DNA from: Acholoe squamosa
Lineage: Eukaryota; Annelida; Polychaeta; Phyllodocida; Polynoidae
Direction of reading: 5' to 3'
Assembly: GCA_949317995.1 (NCBI GenBank)
Contig: OX439040.1
Span: 56,888,089 to 56,952,088 of the forward strand
DNA: 64,000 nucleotides
In this document: in pieces, positions 47,946 through 58,625 of the stretch
Numbering within the stretch: the first letter of the stretch is position 1
How the letters are laid out: each line of letters opens with the position of its first letter
Notes under the pieces: model-generated
Databases searched by the model: none
Told to the model about the DNA's origin: nothing
The model's input: only the letters and a program-made list of their open reading frames with translations
Position numbers and translations under genes: made by a program

Positions 47946-48404
47946 CCCCAACTTTTGCTGACCCTATAATGTGCAGTAGGCATATATCCTATGCTGGCCC
48001 ATTTATATGAATTATTACGGTACATTTGCATCTTGGTAGTAAACTATAGTATCGCATTCCTAGATTAAATTCTTTTACAGATTATTTTACAATATGGTCA
48101 AATCTATCTATTAATTTTGAATCAATTACATTACAAACAGTAATTTCAATTAAAATGGCTTCTCCCAAGTATTTATGTAGATAAACATTTAGGCATATAA
48201 GGTCTATTTTCGAGGTTGGGCTAGTTGGTGTGCAGGTGCTTTCGATGGATTAATCCAGAGGACATGAGCCCTTTGGTCCCAGCCCAGATTAGCACCTAAG
48301 CTAAGCCTGTAGATATCCGACAATATTGGATATGGAACTAAAAGGGTGGGAGTATGTGTGCGTGTGTGGGTGTTGTAAAGAGAACCGGTACAAGGACTGG
48401 CCAG
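47946..48404. other. Unassigned DNA
   Basis: Nothing recognised. Confidence 0.5.
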
Positions 48405-48723
48405 GGAGGTTTGTTTGTTTGTTTGTTTAGTTTTACGTCCGGGGGCCATCGAGGAACTCAGACATTCAAGAATTTTAAACTATTCAATAGTAATGGTAGG
48501 CTGCGGGCCTACCTCGGGTTTGCGCATATGAGTGGGTGTGTGTGTGTGTGCGCGTGTGCATATATTTATGAGTCTGCTTGTAGCAGTGGGACACGGCTCG
48601 TAGTGGTGAAATACCACTCGTGGCTCAAGGCCCCTCTTTATCGTGCTGCCTCACGCAGGTAACATGTCGCAAACTGTAGACACATCACCCGGTCGGTCAC
48701 ATTATCCTGACACCGACGGACCA

Positions 48724-48727
<4 letters not shown>
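48405..48727 (+). repeat. Interspersed repeat of lophotrochozoan type
   Basis: Begins with four GTTT units and TTTTACGTCC, includes GTGGTGAAATACCACTCGTG (a small palindrome), and ends CACATTATCCTGACACCGAC. From memory, closely similar modules are common in mollusc genomes; I cannot check this here. A TG microsatellite interrupts it at 48534-48550. It directly precedes the poly(T) of the non-LTR element. Confidence 0.5.
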
Positions 48728-48766
<39 letters not shown>

Positions 48767-48780
48767 TATGTATGTATGAT

Positions 48781-51700
48781 CTATATGTACTTATATAAGT
48801 TTGATTCTTTGAGGAAGTTCAGGAGTTCTTTTGTTTCTATTGTGTTGAAGACAGCTTTCAGTGTTGTTGCATTTTTAAGATATTTTCTTCTGTTGCTTGC
48901 AGTCCTTCGACAGTTGAGCAAGATATGCTTAACTGTGAGTTCAGTCTTGCATTCTTGGCACATTGGTTGGGCTTCACGTTTCAGATGGTGTTCGTGTGTA
49001 AGCCTTGTGTGGCCAATTCGTAGACGTGTTAGTTTCACTTCGTCTGATCTGGATAGTTTTCTTTTTTCCTCCTTTCCTTTCAGTTGAGGCTGAATGGAGT
49101 GTAGCTTGTTCTCATGCTGCTTGTTCCAGTCAGCTTGCCATTTCAGTTTCACATATTTCTTGATGGTTGATGTCAGGTCCGTGTGTGGGATTGGCACTTC
49201 TCGAGGTGTCAATTTCAGTGCTGACTTTGCCGCTTCATCTGCTGCCTCGTTTCCGTCTATGCCAATATGGCTCGGCAGCCAGCAGAAAACCACATCTTTC
49301 TTTGCTTTCTCAAGGTTGTTGGTTTTGTCCCTGATATCTTGTATCAAGGGATTGTTTGGTTCATATTGGTTCATTGCTTCAAGGCATGACTTGGAGTCTG
49401 ACAGAGCAATGAATTTCTTGTGAGTTGATATCCTGGCATATTCTAGAGCATGTAGCAAGGCGCTAGCCTCTGCCGTGAAAATGCTGGCTTTGGGATGGAG
49501 GCCTCTTTTCAGGTTGCCATATGGCGTGTGTACTCCATAGCCTACTTTGTCACCCTCCTTAGAACCATCTGTGAACACCGCCAGGTGTTCACTATGGTCT
49601 TTTTCTATCCCATGGAGTTGATCTTTAAAGGTCACTGAGTCTGTTTCTGCCTTTTTGTTTTTGCACAGGGTGAAGATGATCTTTGGTTTCATTTGTAGCC
49701 ATGGGGGATTATCGGGTGGTTTTATCTCCCTGGTTTTGATCACATCTAATTTTGCTGCTTTCATAGGTCTTTTCACTCTGTACGAGTATGGTTGGGTCAT
49801 GTTCGGTTTTTTCCTGTACACTGAATTGTTTTCGGTGAACAGTGTCTCATATGTTGGGTTTCTTTTATTTGATCTTACTTTAACTGCGTACTGCATAGAC
49901 AGCATTTCTCGCCTAAGCTCAAGGGGGGCGATGTTTGCCTCCACCTCTAGACTTTTTCCTGGAGATGTACGGAATGCCCCCAGGCATAATCTCAGTCCCT
50001 GGTTCTGGATAGGCTTCAACCTGTCCAAGTAGCTGGGGCAAGCTGATCCATATACGATAGAGCCATAGTCTAGTCTTGACTGGATGTAGGCCCTGTATAA
50101 GATCAGTAATGTTTCTTTGTCGGCACCCCAGTCGGTGTGGGAAAGCACTTTCAGGAGATTCATGGCTTTTTGACATTTCCTCCTCAAGTATTCGATGTGT
50201 GGTTTGAAGTTGAGTAGTCTGTCAAATATCAGCCCCAGGAACTTCACTTCTTCTTTGACTTCAAGTGCCGTGTTCTGGAGGTGGAGCGTTGGTTTTTCTC
50301 TACATCCTCTTCTGCGACAGAAGTGGACACAGGTGGTTTTGGTCTGTGAGAACTTGAAGCCGTTTTGGCAGCTCCAGGTTCCAAGGTGGTTCAGGGCCTG
50401 TTGAAGCTTTCTTTCAATAGTTTGAATATGCCTCGATCTGTAGCAAATGACAAAGTCATCCACATACAAAGAGCAATTGATGTCATTTTGTAAGTTTTTG
50501 GTTATTTCATTAATCTTTATGCCAAACAGGGTCACAGAGAGGACACAGCCCTGGGGGACACCCATTTCTTGTTCTACTCTGTCTGAGAGAGTAGTGCCAA
50601 GGCGTACACTGAATACTCTGTTGGCAAGAAATTTTGATACAAACATGGGAAGCCTTCCACGGAGCCCTAGTTTGTGAATGTCTTTCAGGATTCCATGTTT
50701 CCATGTGGTGTCATAGGCCTTCTCCAGGTCGAAGAAGATGGCAACCACATGTTCATTATTTGCAAATCCCTTTCTGATGTAACTTTCTAACCTGACAAGA
50801 TGGTCTGTCGTGCTACGATTTTTCCGGAATCCTGACTGAAGTGGATTCATGAGATCATTAGACTCAAGGTACCACATCAGTCGGTTGTTCACCATCCTTT
50901 CCATAGTTTTGGCAAGGCAGCTTGTCATTGCTATGGGTCTATAGTTACAGGCTTCACTGTGGTCTTTTCCCGGTTTCGGGATGGGTACGACCAATGCCTC
51001 TGCCCAAGATCTGGGATATTTCCCATTTACCCAGATATCATTCAAGATATCCAGTAGCAGGTTCAGTTGATTGGCAGGGAGATGTTTCAGCATTTGGTAG
51101 TGGATCTCATCCGGTCCTGGGCTCGAGTCTTTTGAGCCATTCAGTGCATGTTTCAATTCACCAATGTTAAAAGTTAGGTTATAGTTCTCTTTATTATCTG
51201 AGGAGAAGTTGGGTTTGTGTAATTCTTCTCTTTCTTTATGTCTCAGGAATGTGTGGCTGCAGTTTTCAATTGACGAGGTTTTGCGGAATTGCTTCGCCAG
51301 TGCATTTGCAATTTCTTGCTTTGTTCTTTTGGGTTCGCCCCCAACTCTCAGGTGGTGTATTGTTGGGTTGTTGGCCTTACCTTTCATTCTATTTACTGCT
51401 TGCCAGATCTTTTTCATGGATTTGGACAAGGGGAGAGATTTAACATAATTTTGGAAAGATTCTCTTTTAGTTGTTTTCAGCGTTAATTTGGTTTTCGCCC
51501 TTGTCTGGAGGAAGTTGTACATGTTTTCTGGGATTATGTTGTTGTTAAATTTTCTGAGGGCCCTCTTGCGTTCCTTCCGAGCTGCTTTGCATTTGTCGTC
51601 GTACCATGGACGAGATTTTTTGGAGGGCTTTTTTGATGTTATCGGGATGCTCATCTTGCTTATCTCCAAAAGGGTATCTGTAAAGTATTGGATGGCGTCC

Positions 51701-52473
51701 CTCTTCTCAGCCACATGTTCCCATGGCAGGAAGGAAGTTTCACAGAGTTTCTGGAATTCATCCCAGTCAGCTCTTTGTATTTTCCATGTTGGGTTCCTTT
51801 GGTTGTTGTTGTTATGTTTTTGAGTTTTTAGGATGATAGGAAAGTGATCACTTCCACAAAGATCACCATGAACACTCCATCCATAATCGGCAAAGATGTT
51901 TGGGTGACCTATGGTTAGATCTATATAGCTGTAGGTCCCACTGGCTGGGTGGAGGTATGTGGGTGTTTTGTTGTTGAAGATGCATAATGATTTGCGGTCT
52001 AGTATCCTTTCAATAGTTGTCCCCCTTTCATCACATTTTTGGGATCCCCAGATGGTGTTGTGGGCATTAAAGTCACCCATGAGGATGTAGGGAGTGGGAA
52101 GTTGTTGAATCACTTTGCTTATGTCAGTGTAGAGTATCTTCTCTTTGGGTGGGAGATATATGCAGCAGATGGTGATTGGCTCATTGATAGTGATGTTTAT
52201 TGCCACTGCCTGAAGCTCTGTGTCCAGACTAACCTCCCTTTGTGGGTAATTTACTGAGGCCATGATGGCTACTCCCCCTGATGGTGTTTCTGTTGGAGGT
52301 ATCTTGGAGTATATGTTGTAGCCCTTCATTTTAAGGGGGCTAGAGTCTGTTACCTTAAGTTCTTGTAGGGATATTGCAGATGGTTTGAATTCTGCACAGA
52401 GAAGTTCAAGGTCTTCTCTATTGGCTCTAGCACCTCTACAGTTCCATTGTAATATGACCTCGTTATCTTCCAT
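48781..52473 (-). CDS. Non-LTR retrotransposon ORF2: endonuclease, RT, RNase H
   Basis: 1230 residues, uninterrupted. N-terminal apurinic-type endonuclease (1-225): NCRGARAN, QELK (37-40), GDFNAH (133-138), SDH (208-210), which nicks the target DNA. Reverse transcriptase in the middle with YVDD at 670-673 and GVPQGCVLS before it. RNase H (about 960-1095) with FTDGSK and WLPSHIGIDGNEAADEAAK. A C-terminal CQEC..HILLNC motif (about 1165-1185). These copy the RNA at the nick (target-primed reverse transcription). The start ATG overlaps the end of ORF1 by 11 nt (ATGGAAGATAA), a layout that suggests coupled reinitiation. All catalytic motifs are present, so the protein could be active. Confidence 0.97.
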   Translation of the reverse strand: MEDNEVILQWNCRGARANREDLELLCAEFKPSAISLQELKVTDSSPLKMKGYNIYSKIPPTETPSGGVAIMASVNYPQREVSLDTELQAVAINITINEPITICCIYLPPKEKILYTDISKVIQQLPTPYILMGDFNAHNTIWGSQKCDERGTTIERILDRKSLCIFNNKTPTYLHPASGTYSYIDLTIGHPNIFADYGWSVHGDLCGSDHFPIILKTQKHNNNNQRNPTWKIQRADWDEFQKLCETSFLPWEHVAEKRDAIQYFTDTLLEISKMSIPITSKKPSKKSRPWYDDKCKAARKERKRALRKFNNNIIPENMYNFLQTRAKTKLTLKTTKRESFQNYVKSLPLSKSMKKIWQAVNRMKGKANNPTIHHLRVGGEPKRTKQEIANALAKQFRKTSSIENCSHTFLRHKEREELHKPNFSSDNKENYNLTFNIGELKHALNGSKDSSPGPDEIHYQMLKHLPANQLNLLLDILNDIWVNGKYPRSWAEALVVPIPKPGKDHSEACNYRPIAMTSCLAKTMERMVNNRLMWYLESNDLMNPLQSGFRKNRSTTDHLVRLESYIRKGFANNEHVVAIFFDLEKAYDTTWKHGILKDIHKLGLRGRLPMFVSKFLANRVFSVRLGTTLSDRVEQEMGVPQGCVLSVTLFGIKINEITKNLQNDINCSLYVDDFVICYRSRHIQTIERKLQQALNHLGTWSCQNGFKFSQTKTTCVHFCRRRGCREKPTLHLQNTALEVKEEVKFLGLIFDRLLNFKPHIEYLRRKCQKAMNLLKVLSHTDWGADKETLLILYRAYIQSRLDYGSIVYGSACPSYLDRLKPIQNQGLRLCLGAFRTSPGKSLEVEANIAPLELRREMLSMQYAVKVRSNKRNPTYETLFTENNSVYRKKPNMTQPYSYRVKRPMKAAKLDVIKTREIKPPDNPPWLQMKPKIIFTLCKNKKAETDSVTFKDQLHGIEKDHSEHLAVFTDGSKEGDKVGYGVHTPYGNLKRGLHPKASIFTAEASALLHALEYARISTHKKFIALSDSKSCLEAMNQYEPNNPLIQDIRDKTNNLEKAKKDVVFCWLPSHIGIDGNEAADEAAKSALKLTPREVPIPHTDLTSTIKKYVKLKWQADWNKQHENKLHSIQPQLKGKEEKRKLSRSDEVKLTRLRIGHTRLTHEHHLKREAQPMCQECKTELTVKHILLNCRRTASNRRKYLKNATTLKAVFNTIETKELLNFLKESNLYKYI

Positions 52474-53071
52474 TTTTGGTGGTAGTTTTGTGGTCGGCCG
52501 GGCCCGAGGCTTCCTTCATTTCGTTAGCAAGTACTTTAAATCTGTTGGATGTGTGGGTGATATTTCTATTAATTTTGGTCTTTACCTGTGCTGTTTTGGC
52601 TTTTTGTTGTTTTGTTAGTGTGGTCAGTTCTTTATGTGGTATTTTCTTAGCTGCGAACCTCCCCTGAACCTCCTTGTTGACTCTGTGTTCAGAGTTGGGG
52701 GAGGCTTTGGGGGGAGGTGGTGGTGACGCAGCCTTTGATGAGAAGGAGCTTGCGGGTGTAGGGATGTTTACCAAGCTTGGTTCAGAGGGATAGTGTTTAT
52801 CCCATCCAGTACCTCCTGGGGTGGGCTTGGGGTATGCCCGGCTTCCTTTGTGGGTCTCTGTGGGCCGAACACCAGAAACTGGTCGGTTGGAGCCTGATGT
52901 TTTTTGGCTAGAACCAGATGATGTAGGCTTATGAGAATCCCTAGAACATTGTCCCGGATTTGGGCTGGGTAGGTGGCATCCTGATGGTTCGGATACTGAG
53001 GCAGGTGACAGTGACCCCTCGAGGGGCCCTGCTGGCACCTGGACGGAACCAGGAAGGTTCCTAGGGGGCAT
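52463..53071 (-). CDS. Non-LTR retrotransposon ORF1, C-terminal part
   Basis: From ATG 53071, 202 residues; the frame is open further upstream to the truncation point. Pro/Ser-rich then basic, ending with TSNRFKVLANEMKEA, the kind of tail seen after the zinc knuckles in ORF1 proteins of this group. No CCHC knuckle or RRM is present, so the nucleic-acid-binding part has been lost by 5' truncation. Confidence 0.75.
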   Translation of the reverse strand: MPPRNLPGSVQVPAGPLEGSLSPASVSEPSGCHLPSPNPGQCSRDSHKPTSSGSSQKTSGSNRPVSGVRPTETHKGSRAYPKPTPGGTGWDKHYPSEPSLVNIPTPASSFSSKAASPPPPPKASPNSEHRVNKEVQGRFAAKKIPHKELTTLTKQQKAKTAQVKTKINRNITHTSNRFKVLANEMKEASGPADHKTTTKNGR

Positions 53072-53124
53072 GATGAGAGTGCCCGTTTTTGTCCCAAAGG
53101 TTTGGGAGGTGATCAGGGTACTGA

Positions 53125-53296
53125 CCAGGGTTATCATTCTCCATCACACCTACAAGCCTCCAAGTCAGACTGCATTAGGTGGTCAGCCAAACCTCTGGGC
53201 AATTTCTATCCTGACTTTCCTACCATTTTACCCCATCATTGACCTGCTCCTGGATATTCTGCAGCTCTCTGGATATCCAGGAGGACCGACCCATCA
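53125..53296 (+). repeat. Dispersed repeat F, copy 2
   Basis: Partner of 47046-47228. Its edge coincides with the 5' end of the non-LTR element, so the element probably inserted into or beside this copy. Confidence 0.8.
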
Positions 53297-54479
53297 TGTC
53301 TGAACCATTAGTCTAGACTGTGGTATAATTCTGACATGAGATCATATTTTAAGCAATTTGTGTGGATATCTAACCATTTATATGCCTAACTGACAACTTT
53401 GAATACATGCTTTATCTGAAATAAACCCATTGGTCAAGGGTGAAGAGGGGTGTCTTTATAGCAGTGTAGAATAAATGAAGTGTCACACTGTATGTTATAT
53501 GTGTAAGCGTGATCCATGATACCAAATCTCACAGGCTGACCAACAGCTGGACACTCCTAATTTCCTTTGACCATTTCTAGGCAGAATAACCACGTTCATG
53601 TATCTTTGTTGTCATGCAGTACCATTCAATCTAATTAACCTATGGGGGTGTATGGAACAGTCGTTATGATACATGGATGTATGAACACTAGGGTGTTCAT
53701 ACACCCGTAAAGGGTTAAGACCATCCCTCCATACCTTCTCAGGTCTACATCCTACCTCTCCTTCCTCAAGGGCACCAACATCCCACACATAGACAGGGGC
53801 GTAGGAAAAGGGTGGGGGCAGGGGGCATGACCCCCCAATCATAAAGGAGGTGGGGCCTAAGTATGTCTGGGCCCCCAAAAATTTGCTAAGAATTCCTAAT
53901 AAAGAAGCTAAAATGTTGTATCTCAAATTAGATTGATAGTAATGGGATAGGGAAAATGGGGGCCTGGACCTCAAATCAGATTTAAAATTCATCAAAAATT
54001 ACTTTTCTATACAAATTTTACATAGGTATGTATTGGTGCTATTGTGCTTGAGCTGACAATTCAAGGTGGTCGAGGTGAGGCCCCCGCTGCCCCCCCCCCA
54101 CCCAATCAAGATTTGCTTCAAACGCCTCTGAATTGAGCCAAGATAAGGGAGGATCCTGTCTCTTGCTGCCCACTTTTAGCGTTTTGATTCCCAGAGACGG
54201 GGAACCCATTCATTGGATAACCATGGTGGTACACATTGGGTGGTACATTCCCTGAAGTTTGTCTAATACTGAAATGGTACTGCACTTGGGGAGAGAATGT
54301 TTATCAGTAGGAACAAAAATAAAAACCCAAGAGCAACCTGGGAGGGAGTCCTGTCACTAACACAATACCCGGCATGAAACTCACACTAATCAAGTCAATC
54401 TTACACATTATTTGAACCGTTGCTGTTGGCAGTCAGAATCGTGACCTTTAGTTAATGCAGTATATCACTATCAGAGGTT
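53297..54479. other. Unassigned DNA
   Basis: No gene recognised. CACTAGGGTGTTCATACACC near 53687 is a short palindrome (GGTGT..ACACC). Confidence 0.45.
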
Positions 54480-54915
54480 GTTTGATAGACCTGAGCCTCC
54501 CCGTCAGCCAATTAGATGCGTCTTTAGTGCTATTTTCATCAGGGGCTCCATGAGTGTCATCCAAGACCGTCAGAGTGCCACCAGAGGTTCCTTGATTGCC
54601 ACAGAGGTTGGCTGGGTGCCATCGAAGGCTGCCCAAGTAGCATCAGGGGCTGCTTAAGTTCCATTCGAGGCTACGCATGTACCAGCCGCGGATGTCATCA
54701 GAGGATGCTAAAATGCCATAAAATAAGAGGCTGCCTGAGTGCCAACTGGGGCTGCCTAGGTTCCATCTCACTGACTGTCTTCAGAGGCTGTCCATGTGCC
54801 ACCAGGGGCTCACTGAGTGTCTTCAGAGGCTGCCCATGTGCCACCAGGGCTCACTGAGAGCCACCAGAGGCGGCCCATGTGCCACAAGGGGGTTTACTGA
54901 GAGCTCACTGAGAGC
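54480..54915. repeat. Degenerate minisatellite (about 24-bp unit)
   Basis: About 15 diverged copies of a unit such as GAGGCTGCCCATGTGCCACC, clearest at 54780-54900. Confidence 0.7.
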
Positions 54916-55435
54916 TATTTCCTTAGGTGAAATGTGTGGCAAGGCTTCCAGGGCTTTTAATTTGAGATAGGACTGATGTCAGGAAAGGGGAAATGTCACA
55001 AGGGACAAATGTAAAAACTAAGACGCAAGATTTCCTGGATATATAGTCTATTCATGTAGTGTGTCAACTTTCTAATTAAATCAAGCTCAACTGCAATAGG
55101 GAAGGCATAGTATTCTCGACACGTAGGCGCCTTATGCCTCGCTTTATGGTGCCACTGGAAAAAGTCGTCTGACACTGATTGATTCTAAGAAGGATTTTAA
55201 CCAGAATAACTTCTCGCAAAGTGCATCTTAACACTAAGAGATCTCTTGGGAATAGAGGAAACATGAGGTGCGATTATAATGTTTTCCCAAACTAACACAT
55301 TAGCAGGACTCTTCTTGTCTGACCTAGCTCCATCAGGAGGTCCCATTAGATTTGAACCAATCTCATAAGTGACTTTCAGTACAGCACCTATGTGAATCCT
55401 GTAAGCAGGGGACCTTGCCTTCTCTGGGGACGCCT
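54916..55435. other. Unassigned DNA
   Basis: Nothing recognised. Confidence 0.5.
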
Positions 55436-55530
55436 ATTGATTGCGCGGGAAAACCCATTAGAATGGCAGACGACATTTGAATAATCAACTTAGTCTCCGC
55501 CTTTTGTGACGTCACGCCTGGGAGGTTCTC
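55436..55530. promoter_or_regulatory. E2F- and CRE-like promoter segment
   Basis: GCGCGGGAAAA (about 55443) fits an E2F site; TGACGTCA (55507-55514) is a perfect CREB/ATF palindrome. Local CpG enrichment. No exon assigned. Confidence 0.35.
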
Positions 55531-55735
55531 GTGTTACAAATTCAATCAGTCTATATTTGACCCACCCTTAATGCCCCCTGTTTTTCGACCTGTCTTTTAG
55601 CGTAAAGAAATAGTAGAGAATCTTATCATTTTCGATTAGCAATTGCCTTTTTTATCGGCATAATCCGGAACTAGTTGAAACTTTTGATTGACTAGTATTT
55701 CCTGCATGAAATGATCCCACATCCAATCAACATAA

Positions 55736-56051
55736 GGGAGTGGTCATTATTTATCAACAGGGGGGGAGAGGTGGGTTTTCGGGCGGACGCACGAAAATTT
55801 TTTACGCCCCCCCCTTGATGGCAGGCAAAATTTTTTACGCCCCCCTGCGCCGGAGGCGTGGAGAATTTTTCGTGCCCCTCTTTAATCTATAGTAGTGCAC
55901 AGGCTTTTTTACTAAAAAGAGGGTGGATTTTTTTAGCCCCCCCTCAACAGGGGACAAAATCTTTTTAGCCCCCCCTCGGGAGGGGTCTGAAAATTTTACG
56001 TCCCCCCCTCATACCCACCATCCCCCCTGTTGATAAATAATGACCACTCCC
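55736..56051. mobile_element. 316-bp MITE with perfect 30-bp TIRs
   Basis: GGGAGTGGTCATTATTTATC plus ACAGGGGGG-type bases at 55736-55765 and the exact complement at 56022-56051. ATAA lies on both sides (55732-55735 and 56052-56055), a probable target duplication. The interior is C/T-rich blocks (CCCCCCTC, TTTTTTA) and has no frame. A diverged copy of the same terminus lies at 59169-59197. Confidence 0.92.
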
Positions 56052-56055
56052 ATAA

Positions 56056-56689
56056 GATAGGAGGAACACTCAGTGGGGAAGTAACGCAAGAACACGTGAT
56101 CCTCGCGTGACATTCTGCACTTTCACTCATGTGATGTTGGCCATCTTTAATATCCCGCGACATCTCTGACTTTGAGACCCCCTCATGTCTTGAGCAGGTT
56201 CCACTTTATTGGTCTCATGCGACATAAAGAAATAACTCCTTGTCCCATTTTCTTCTCGTTTACACAGCCAACTACATTGATCCGCCCTCAGGGCAGTACA
56301 GAGTAGGGGCCTGTATAAGCACCGGGCGCTCATTGATTTCTACGGTACCCTATGCAGCCCTCATTCAAGACCGGCACTTATTCAACACTAAGATTATATT
56401 ATAATTATCTAAAATTGTAAATACCCCTGTATTCCTAGCGCTTATTCCATTCCAGTGCTTATTCAACGCCATGCACATATACAGGGTTATACCACTATTC
56501 GGCCACCTGGCTTACTGTTATGCCCTCTCCTACCAGTGCATTATGAGAGCATATACGCACATGTGCATTTTTGGGATTTTTGGATATACTTTTTCGAGGT
56601 CAAGTTGGACTTAGAATATTTTTGGAGATGCTGGCGGACATAGAAATTTAGTCTCGCCATTGTTTCAAGGTGAAAAAATCGTCCCAACT
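56056..56689. other. Unassigned DNA
   Basis: Nothing recognised. Confidence 0.5.
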
Positions 56690-56760
56690 CGTATGCGGAT
56701 TGAACCCCGGCCACAGTGGTGGTAGGCGAAGGCCTTAGCCATAGCGCCACACTGAACGGT
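56690..56760 (-). repeat. tRNA-derived SINE head (minus)
   Basis: On the minus strand the A-box TGGCGCTATGGCT (56737-56749) and B-box GGGTTCAATCC (56697-56707) are well preserved, with AAGGCCTTCGCCTACCACC between them. The 3' part continues ACGAGTTGGGACGATTTTTT. Best preserved of the SINE heads in the window. Confidence 0.65.
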
Positions 56761-56924
56761 GATGAAAATCCAATGCGAAAATAAGTAAGTTCTAACCTGA
56801 GGTCCTAGTCCTATGTTTGCACTCAGTTTTCGTCTTGATTCCAACCTTGACATGTTATAATATCGAAATCCCAAGAAGTTTTTGATCCATAGAAGAGGAA
56901 TGCGTGCTAATTTTCTCCATTTTC

Positions 56925-57119
56925 TTCGATATAAATAAGAATCCATTGATTTTCCCAACGTACGCGAGTCGCGGTCCGGCCATTCCCACCCGCCTTCTTG
57001 TCCGACGAAAGTGTGTCAGTGGCCCAGATGTAGATATAGGTCAACTGCTCGCTGTACAAGAAAGACGCCGAAAATTTCGGACCGTTTTGGAAAATCAATG
57101 GATTCTTATTTATTTTGAA
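56925..57119. mobile_element. 195-bp MITE with 31-bp TIRs
   Basis: Left ATAAGAATCCATTGATTTTC (56931-) and right GGAAAATCAATGGATTCTTA (57089-) are complementary; 29 of 31 terminal positions match. The interior is CpG-rich (TACGCGAGTCGCGGTCCGGCC). It lies 145 bp upstream of the candidate exon at 57264. Confidence 0.9.
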
Positions 57120-57263
57120 TATATCAGACATATCAAGCATGGAGTACTCATCTAGAATGTCTAAAGATATGTATGTTTTAATTTGAAAACTTGTCATGGT
57201 TGGATTCGATACGAAAAGTGACTGTATACACAGCGGTACCTCTCCCGGCAAGGAACAAAAACA

Positions 57264-57347
57264 ATGGCTTCGCGCAGAGCGCTGACCCAGGCCGTATCGC
57301 TTGCTTTTACAAAATGCCTTCTCGTGGCTATATTCTGTGGATATCAG
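57264..57347 (+). CDS. Candidate first exon encoding a signal peptide or anchor
   Basis: ATG in ACAATGG context at 57264, 28 codons, ending exactly at an ideal splice donor CAG|GTAAGA (57348). Translation: MASRRALTQAVS followed by LAFTKCLLVAIFCGYQ, i.e. basic N-terminus then a hydrophobic segment, as in a signal peptide, signal anchor or mitochondrial presequence. Intron phase 0. Continued reading into the intron stops soon. No downstream exon could be identified in the remaining 6.6 kb, which is repeat-rich. The gene family is unknown. Confidence 0.5.
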
Positions 57348-57390
57348 GTAAGAAATTAATACAAAATGGAGGAAAAGGTGGTATAAATGC

Positions 57391-57509
57391 AATATGGCAT
57401 AAATATGGCAGCACACGGGTGGTATATTGACGATATTGCACTCGGCCTAACGGCCTCGTGCAATATTCGTCAATATACCACCCTTGTGCTGCCATATTTA
57501 TGCTATATT
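57391..57509. mobile_element. Palindromic MITE-like element with about 55-bp arms
   Basis: Arms AATATGGCATAAATATGGCA, GCACACGGGTGGTATATTGA and their complements (few mismatches) meet at GGCCTAACGGCC. It lies in the putative intron 44 bp after the exon donor. The GGCC-centred palindrome recalls family P (16891, 62983), but the arm sequences differ. Confidence 0.85.
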
Positions 57510-58625
57510 CCATTATAATGCGGTGTATATCAGGTTAAGATGGTCTACATGTATCACGTGTAGTTGCTACACATCACGGGTCTACAACCGGTGTCACTAG
57601 CTTCCGGTGCAGTGCCAATGTTAATCTATATCTCCACATCTTAGTCCCGTATGAAATGAGTGCCTCAGCCTCTCTCCATATCCAGAGGAGCAGCTCATTG
57701 TGATGCAGCAGTGAGAAGGGGCCAGTGTCCGGCCTCTCTGCCCAGACCCAGGTCGGATGTCACATGCAGGGGTCAGCCCTCCACAGTCACGTGACACATA
57801 ACAATGGTATAATACTACACACTGCTGTTATTGCTGTCCAGGCAGTGTCACAGGGGTATTGTTATGGTCATGCAAAAGCTGTATGCTGTATGCTCAATTG
57901 CAGTTTTGGGAATTGTGCCGCATACACAAATGGATATTTGTGAAGAGCCCTTCATTGTAAATTCATTTTCCTACTTTAGAGTTTGGAAACATTGGAAAAC
58001 TTCCCCATTGTATTGCTACTCTTGGGACTTCAACAGCAGATCCGAGATTATCTCCCAGACATAGGCAGGACTTAGGTGTACAGTGTGTCAATTCCAGAAA
58101 GGGACAATGTGCCCTTTTGTTCACTGACCTAGCAGCCAATACACGCTTGCACGGTTTCCCGAGGTCACACATGCGCGGAGTTTTCATGAGTAAACAAACC
58201 CGGGAGTTTCAAACTCTGATTCAGCGATGCCTCTGAATAAAGTACACCTTCCGGCTATGCAAAGCCTATTAAAATTTAATACATTGTACACACAAGTTAG
58301 AAACACAATGCCTAGTATTTTTCTCAATACTTCAGTGAATGACAATCCCAACTTTGATCAGAATTTGTTACGTAAAGTGTGGTAGGACGATAATAGAGTG
58401 AGTTGCTATTGGCTTTACAATGGTGGCCAATGCGAGATGCAGCATACGAATGAAATGTCTACGAATTAGTAAAGATAACTTTAGCTTAGCCAACTACGGG
58501 GAACTTGATCATGTATAATGTAGTGCTATGATGTAGGCCTAAACAAAAATGCTTGACAAAAAGAGGGAAGGAGGACGTCGTCGGGTCAGGTTGGGTCTGT
58601 CTTAGCTTGCAAAACTAAGGGAGTG
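57510..58625. other. Unassigned DNA
   Basis: No gene recognised. TCACGTGA (E-box) at about 57786; GCGCATGTG-type word at about 58166. Confidence 0.45.

Larger units (their letters stand above)
48728..53124 (-). mobile_element. 5'-truncated non-LTR retrotransposon (Jockey/I group)
   Basis: A 33-bp poly(T) at 48728-48760 is the poly(A) tail of the minus-strand element; only about 20 bp separate it from the ORF2 stop. The 5' end lies near 53124, where repeat F begins. ORF2 is complete (endonuclease, RT, RNase H, Cys-His motif); ORF1 is only a C-terminal part, so the insertion is 5'-truncated. Presence of RNase H points to the I/Nimb side of the Jockey/I superfamily. A target duplication could not be identified with confidence. 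Confidence 0.9.

Noticed and set aside
48700..53140. Target-site duplication of the non-LTR element (GACCAG near both ends)
   Set aside because: Only six bases match and they do not abut the poly(T) exactly; too weak to claim.
54560..54900. CTCF-site array in the minisatellite (CCACCAGRGGC)
   Set aside because: Every copy is one base short of the CTCF core, so it was left as a repeat.
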